Of a DNA stretch of 7,739 nt, positions 6,175-7,739 are shown in pieces. The notes below the pieces were generated by a model. That model was not told the origin of the DNA and made no database searches. It saw nothing but the letters and a program-made list of their open reading frames with translations. A program made the position numbers and the translations under genes. Where the stretch lies: contig CAMWSZ010000128.1 in the NCBI GenBank assembly GCA_947177005.1, forward strand, positions 1 through 7,739. The letters run 5' to 3'. The DNA comes from an uncultured Clostridia bacterium. Its GTDB lineage: Bacteria > Bacillota > Clostridia > Oscillospirales > Oscillospiraceae. The first letter of the stretch is position 1, and the number at the start of each line of letters is the position of its first letter.

Positions 6175-6420
6175 ATGATGAATATATTGAAAGAACTTTA
6201 TGACGGACAATATGGTGTTGAACTGCCGAAAACACTTGAATATAGGGCTGTACGGCATAAAAATGTTGAGGGATTTTGGGATAAGATTGAAGAAGCAATG
6301 GGGCCTGATTTCATAGAAAAGAATTGGGAAAATCTGTCCAGACAGGAAGAATTGGAGAGTTTCGAGTACTTCCGGCAGGGATTCCATCTGGGCGTGTCGC
6401 TGATGCTGGAATTGCTCTGA
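6175..6420 (+). CDS. Small DUF6809-like protein
   Basis: The 81-residue product opens with MMNILKELYDGQYG and ends with YFRQGFHLGVSLMLELL. The N-terminal ILKELYDG-type motif and C-terminal FRxGFxLGxxLMxE-type helix match my memory of DUF6809, a family of small clostridial proteins often found beside HTH regulators and in mobile elements; its function is unknown. The middle is charged and mostly helical in character. Start choice: an in-frame ATG at 6136 coincides with the predicted transcription start and would be leaderless, and ATG 6160 has no ribosome binding site. ATG 6175 is preceded by GGAGAG (6162-6167) at seven bases. Its codons are visibly AT-richer than the flanking genes, suggesting acquisition. 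Family assignment is by motif memory, not a search. Confidence 0.72.
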   Translation: MMNILKELYDGQYGVELPKTLEYRAVRHKNVEGFWDKIEEAMGPDFIEKNWENLSRQEELESFEYFRQGFHLGVSLMLELL

Positions 6421-6437
6421 TTACAAAAACCCGTAAA

Positions 6438-6459
6438 CCCCGCCCCGTCTGGGGCGGGG
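6438..6459. terminator. Very GC-rich hairpin after the DUF6809-like gene
   Basis: CCCCGCCCC (6438-6446) and GGGGCGGGG (6451-6459) form a perfect 9-bp stem with the loop GTCT, 18 bp after the stop codon. The nearest T-rich tract on the plus strand is 13 bases further on (TTTT at 6473-6476). On the minus strand TTTTTG follows after about 10 bases (6424-6429). It is therefore an atypical terminator, but its position fits ending the preceding gene. Confidence 0.5.
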
Positions 6460-6558
6460 CACGGCGCGCAAATTTTCAATAGTGGATTCTATATTAAATG
6501 CAAAACCGGATTTTGTCAACAATTTTTCCGCAGTATCAGGAAAAAATCGTGCCCGGAC

Positions 6559-6587
6559 TTTACATTTCAATGAATCTGTAGTATTAT
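6559..6587 (+). promoter_or_regulatory. Promoter of the H-cluster maturation operon
   Basis: TTTACA (6559-6564) and TATTAT (6582-6587) each match consensus at five of six positions with the ideal 17-bp spacing. Transcription would start near 6593-6595, giving a leader of about 118 nt before the TM1266-family gene. The preceding stretch from 6460 to 6558 shows no further feature beyond AT-rich sequence and a short TTGT-CA-ACAA palindrome near 6525. Confidence 0.75.
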
Positions 6588-6593
6588 CATTTA

Positions 6594-6604
6594 CAGGTCA
6601 CCTG
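6594..6604. repeat. CAGGT-C-ACCTG palindrome at the operon's transcription start
   Basis: A perfect 5-1-5 inverted repeat sits at the predicted start point. With a one-base centre it cannot form an RNA hairpin, so if functional it is a DNA operator. The left arm also doubles as the 5' arm of the leader closing stem (pairing with 6659-6663), which offers an alternative explanation. Confidence 0.35.
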
Positions 6605-6649
6605 ACACTAAGGCCAGCAGCCTGCGTGAAAGGTACGGAACGAACGCTG

Positions 6650-6689
6650 CAATGCCGTACCTGTTTTCAGGCGCGGCATTGATTTTTTT
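6650..6689 (+). terminator. Intrinsic terminator in the hydrogenase maturation leader
   Basis: CAATGCCG (6650-6657) pairs with CGGCATTG (6674-6681). An inner CCTG/CAGG stem (6660-6663 with 6668-6671) closes a TTTT loop, and seven T's follow at 6683-6689. It ends only 22 bp before the TM1266 start codon and downstream of a good promoter, so it should act on the operon itself and not on the gene upstream. Confidence 0.85.
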
Positions 6690-6711
6690 GGCGGAAAAAG
6701 GAGGTCAAAAA

Positions 6712-6972
6712 ATGAGTACAAGAGTTGCGGTTATGAGCATCATCGTGGAAAACGGCGGGACCGTGGAGAAGCTCAACGGGATTCTGCACGAATACGGGTC
6801 CTATATTATCGGCCGGATGGGGATTCCCTACCGGGCGCGGGGAATCAATATTATCAGTATTGCCATTGACGCGCCGCAGGATAAAATCTCCGCGCTGGCC
6901 GGACTGATCGGAAACCTGCCGGGCGTCAGTGTCAAGACGGCCCTGTCCAACGTGACTGCCGGTGACAGTTGA
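6712..6972 (+). CDS. TM1266-family iron-only hydrogenase system putative regulator
   Basis: The 86-residue protein matches the small TM1266-type family found beside [FeFe]-hydrogenase maturation genes; it has a ferredoxin-like/ACT-like fold related to the NikR C-terminal domain. Recognisable stretches are RVAVMSIIVEN (4-14), LHEYGSYIIGRMGIPYRARGINIISIAIDAP (25-55) and KISALAGLIGNLPGVSVKTALS (58-79). The start at 6712 is clear: AAGGAGGT (6698-6705) lies six bases upstream, while the longer in-frame ATG at 6652 lies inside the leader terminator. There is no DNA-binding domain, so regulation, if real, is indirect or by protein or ligand binding. It overlaps hydE by 11 bp, which indicates one operon and translational coupling. 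Confidence 0.93.
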   Translation: MSTRVAVMSIIVENGGTVEKLNGILHEYGSYIIGRMGIPYRARGINIISIAIDAPQDKISALAGLIGNLPGVSVKTALSNVTAGDS

Positions 6973-7739
6973 ACTGGCGGCCCTCATTGAGAGACTGGCG
7001 GCGGGCCGCGGCCTCTCCTTGACGGAATATGAATTTCTGCTGGAAAACCGCAGTCCGGAGGCGGCGGCTCTGCTGGCGGAACGGGCAGTCCGGGTCCGGA
7101 AGGAGATCTACGGAACCGCCGTATATGTGCGGGGACTCATCGAAATCAGCAACTTCTGCAAAAACGACTGCCTTTACTGCGGTATCCGGCGCAGCAACCG
7201 CCGCTGCCAGCGCTACCGCCTGACGCCGGAACAGATTCTTTCCTGTGCGGACGAGGGGTATGCGCTGGGCTTCCGCACCTTTGTCCTCCAGGGCGGAGAG
7301 GACGCCTTTTTTTCCGATGAGACGGTTTGTGGACTGCTCCGCACGTTGAAGCGGAATCATCCGGACTGCGCTGTAACCCTGTCGCTAGGCGAACGGAGCC
7401 GGGAGAGCTACCGCCTGCTGCGGAAGGCCGGGGCCGACCGGTATCTGCTGCGTCACGAGACGGCGGACCCCGAACATTACCGGCGCCTGCATCCGCCCGA
7501 GATGTCCTTTGACAACCGGATGCGGTGCCTGTATGACCTGCGGGAGCTTGGCTATCAGGTGGGCTGCGGCTTTATGGTTGGTTCGCCGGGGCAGACCGCC
7601 GCGGAACTGGCAAAAGATCTGAAATTTGTAGAAGAATTCAAGCCGGATATGTGCGGCATCGGGCCGTTCATCCCTCATCAAAACACGCCTTTCGGTAGGG
7701 AACCGGCCGGGACCGTGGATCTGACCTGCTATCTGCTGT
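6962..7739 (+). CDS. hydE: [FeFe]-hydrogenase H-cluster radical SAM maturase HydE (3' end outside window)
   Basis: HydE is one of three maturases (with HydG and HydF) that build the [2Fe] subcluster of [FeFe]-hydrogenase. The first 259 residues of roughly 350 are visible. The radical SAM signature CKNDCLYC gives Cys66, Cys70 and Cys73, ligands of the [4Fe-4S] cluster that cleaves SAM. LQGGED (109-114) is the SAM-binding GGE motif. Strongly conserved family stretches include YRLLRKAGADRYLLRHET (150-167), GYQVGCGFMVGSPGQT (197-212) and GIGPFIPH (232-239). The start is GTG at 6962: the frame is closed by TGA at 6953-6955, and the N-terminus from this GTG fits the family. No ribosome binding site precedes it, so translation probably depends on coupling with the overlapping upstream gene. 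HydG and HydF would be expected downstream or nearby. Confidence 0.95.
   Translation, partial: MTVELAALIERLAAGRGLSLTEYEFLLENRSPEAAALLAERAVRVRKEIYGTAVYVRGLIEISNFCKNDCLYCGIRRSNRRCQRYRLTPEQILSCADEGYALGFRTFVLQGGEDAFFSDETVCGLLRTLKRNHPDCAVTLSLGERSRESYRLLRKAGADRYLLRHETADPEHYRRLHPPEMSFDNRMRCLYDLRELGYQVGCGFMVGSPGQTAAELAKDLKFVEEFKPDMCGIGPFIPHQNTPFGREPAGTVDLTCYLL

Larger units (their letters stand above)
6593..6689 (+). promoter_or_regulatory. Candidate riboswitch or attenuator leader of the hydrogenase maturation operon
   Basis: From the predicted start to the T-tract the leader shows competing pairings. AGGTACGG (6631-6638) can pair over 8 bp with CCGTACCT (6655-6662), and ACAGGT (6593-6598) can pair over 6 bp with ACCTGT (6659-6664) as a closing stem. 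Both use bases of the terminator's 5' half. Further local helices are AGGC/GCCT (6611-6614 with 6620-6623) and GCGT/ACGC (6624-6627 with 6644-6647). This is the architecture of a transcription-attenuating sensor. The sequence matches no riboswitch, T-box or ribosomal-protein leader I can recall, and the ligand is unknown. Pairings were found by eye only. Confidence 0.6.

Noticed and set aside
6520..6535. Rex or FNR operator at the TTGT-CA-ACAA palindrome
   Set aside because: Rex sites have two longer half-sites with wider spacing, and FNR sites need TTGAT-4-ATCAA. The match is only four bases per arm and it lies upstream of the -35.
6482..6682. 66-codon plus-strand frame upstream of the TM1266 gene
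   Set aside because: It has no ribosome binding site, runs through the operon promoter and into the leader terminator, and its product is low-complexity with no family resemblance.
6593..6711. Known riboswitch classes (SAM, cobalamin, TPP, FMN, c-di-GMP, NiCo, fluoride, THF) or a T-box
   Set aside because: None of the conserved core sequences I know for these classes is present. This was judged by memory, so a covariance-model search is still decisive.
1..7739. CRISPR array, insertion sequence, tRNA or rRNA gene
   Set aside because: No regularly spaced repeats, transposase, terminal inverted repeats, or tRNA/rRNA signatures were seen on either strand.

Overview
The window looks like a piece of a Firmicutes (class Clostridia) chromosome, most likely from an Oscillospiraceae/Ruminococcaceae-type gut anaerobe. 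Evidence: strong AGGAGG-type ribosome binding sites, moderately high GC, an IleRS of the clostridial sequence type, and the start of an [FeFe]-hydrogenase maturation operon (TM1266-type regulator followed by HydE), which implies fermentative anaerobic life. The genus assignment is inference.

Layout. Positions 5-190 (+) hold the end, or all, of a small membrane protein with a proline-rich tail. It converges through a strong bidirectional terminator (202-228) on a minus-strand NCS2/AzgA-type purine permease (243-1544). The permease has its own promoter near 1607-1635 and a short leader with a GC-rich hairpin. Further upstream on the minus strand a bidirectional terminator (1752-1805) closes a two-gene unit: recR (2174-2773) followed by a TfoX-N domain protein (1842-2162). 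Between recR and ileS lies about 265 bp of non-coding DNA. It holds a possible structured RNA on the minus strand: a TATAAT box, an 8-bp closing stem, a strong apical hairpin and a T6 tract, at about 2857-2976. ileS (3040-5787) fills the centre of the window.

Upstream of ileS is a visibly AT-richer cassette: an XRE-type repressor (5841-6089, minus) divergent from a small DUF6809-like protein (6175-6420, plus), with an almost consensus promoter between them. It resembles a mobile-element or toxin-antitoxin-like regulatory pair placed between ileS and the hydrogenase genes.

The right end is the start of the H-cluster maturation operon. A near-consensus promoter (6559-6587) starts a roughly 118-nt leader carrying an intrinsic terminator (6650-6689). 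Its 5' arm can instead pair with upstream leader sequence, so the leader has the mutually exclusive terminator/antiterminator layout of a riboswitch or attenuator. Then come the TM1266-family regulator (6712-6972) and hydE (from 6962, cut by the window end). I could not match the leader to a riboswitch family I know; it is the most interesting item here.
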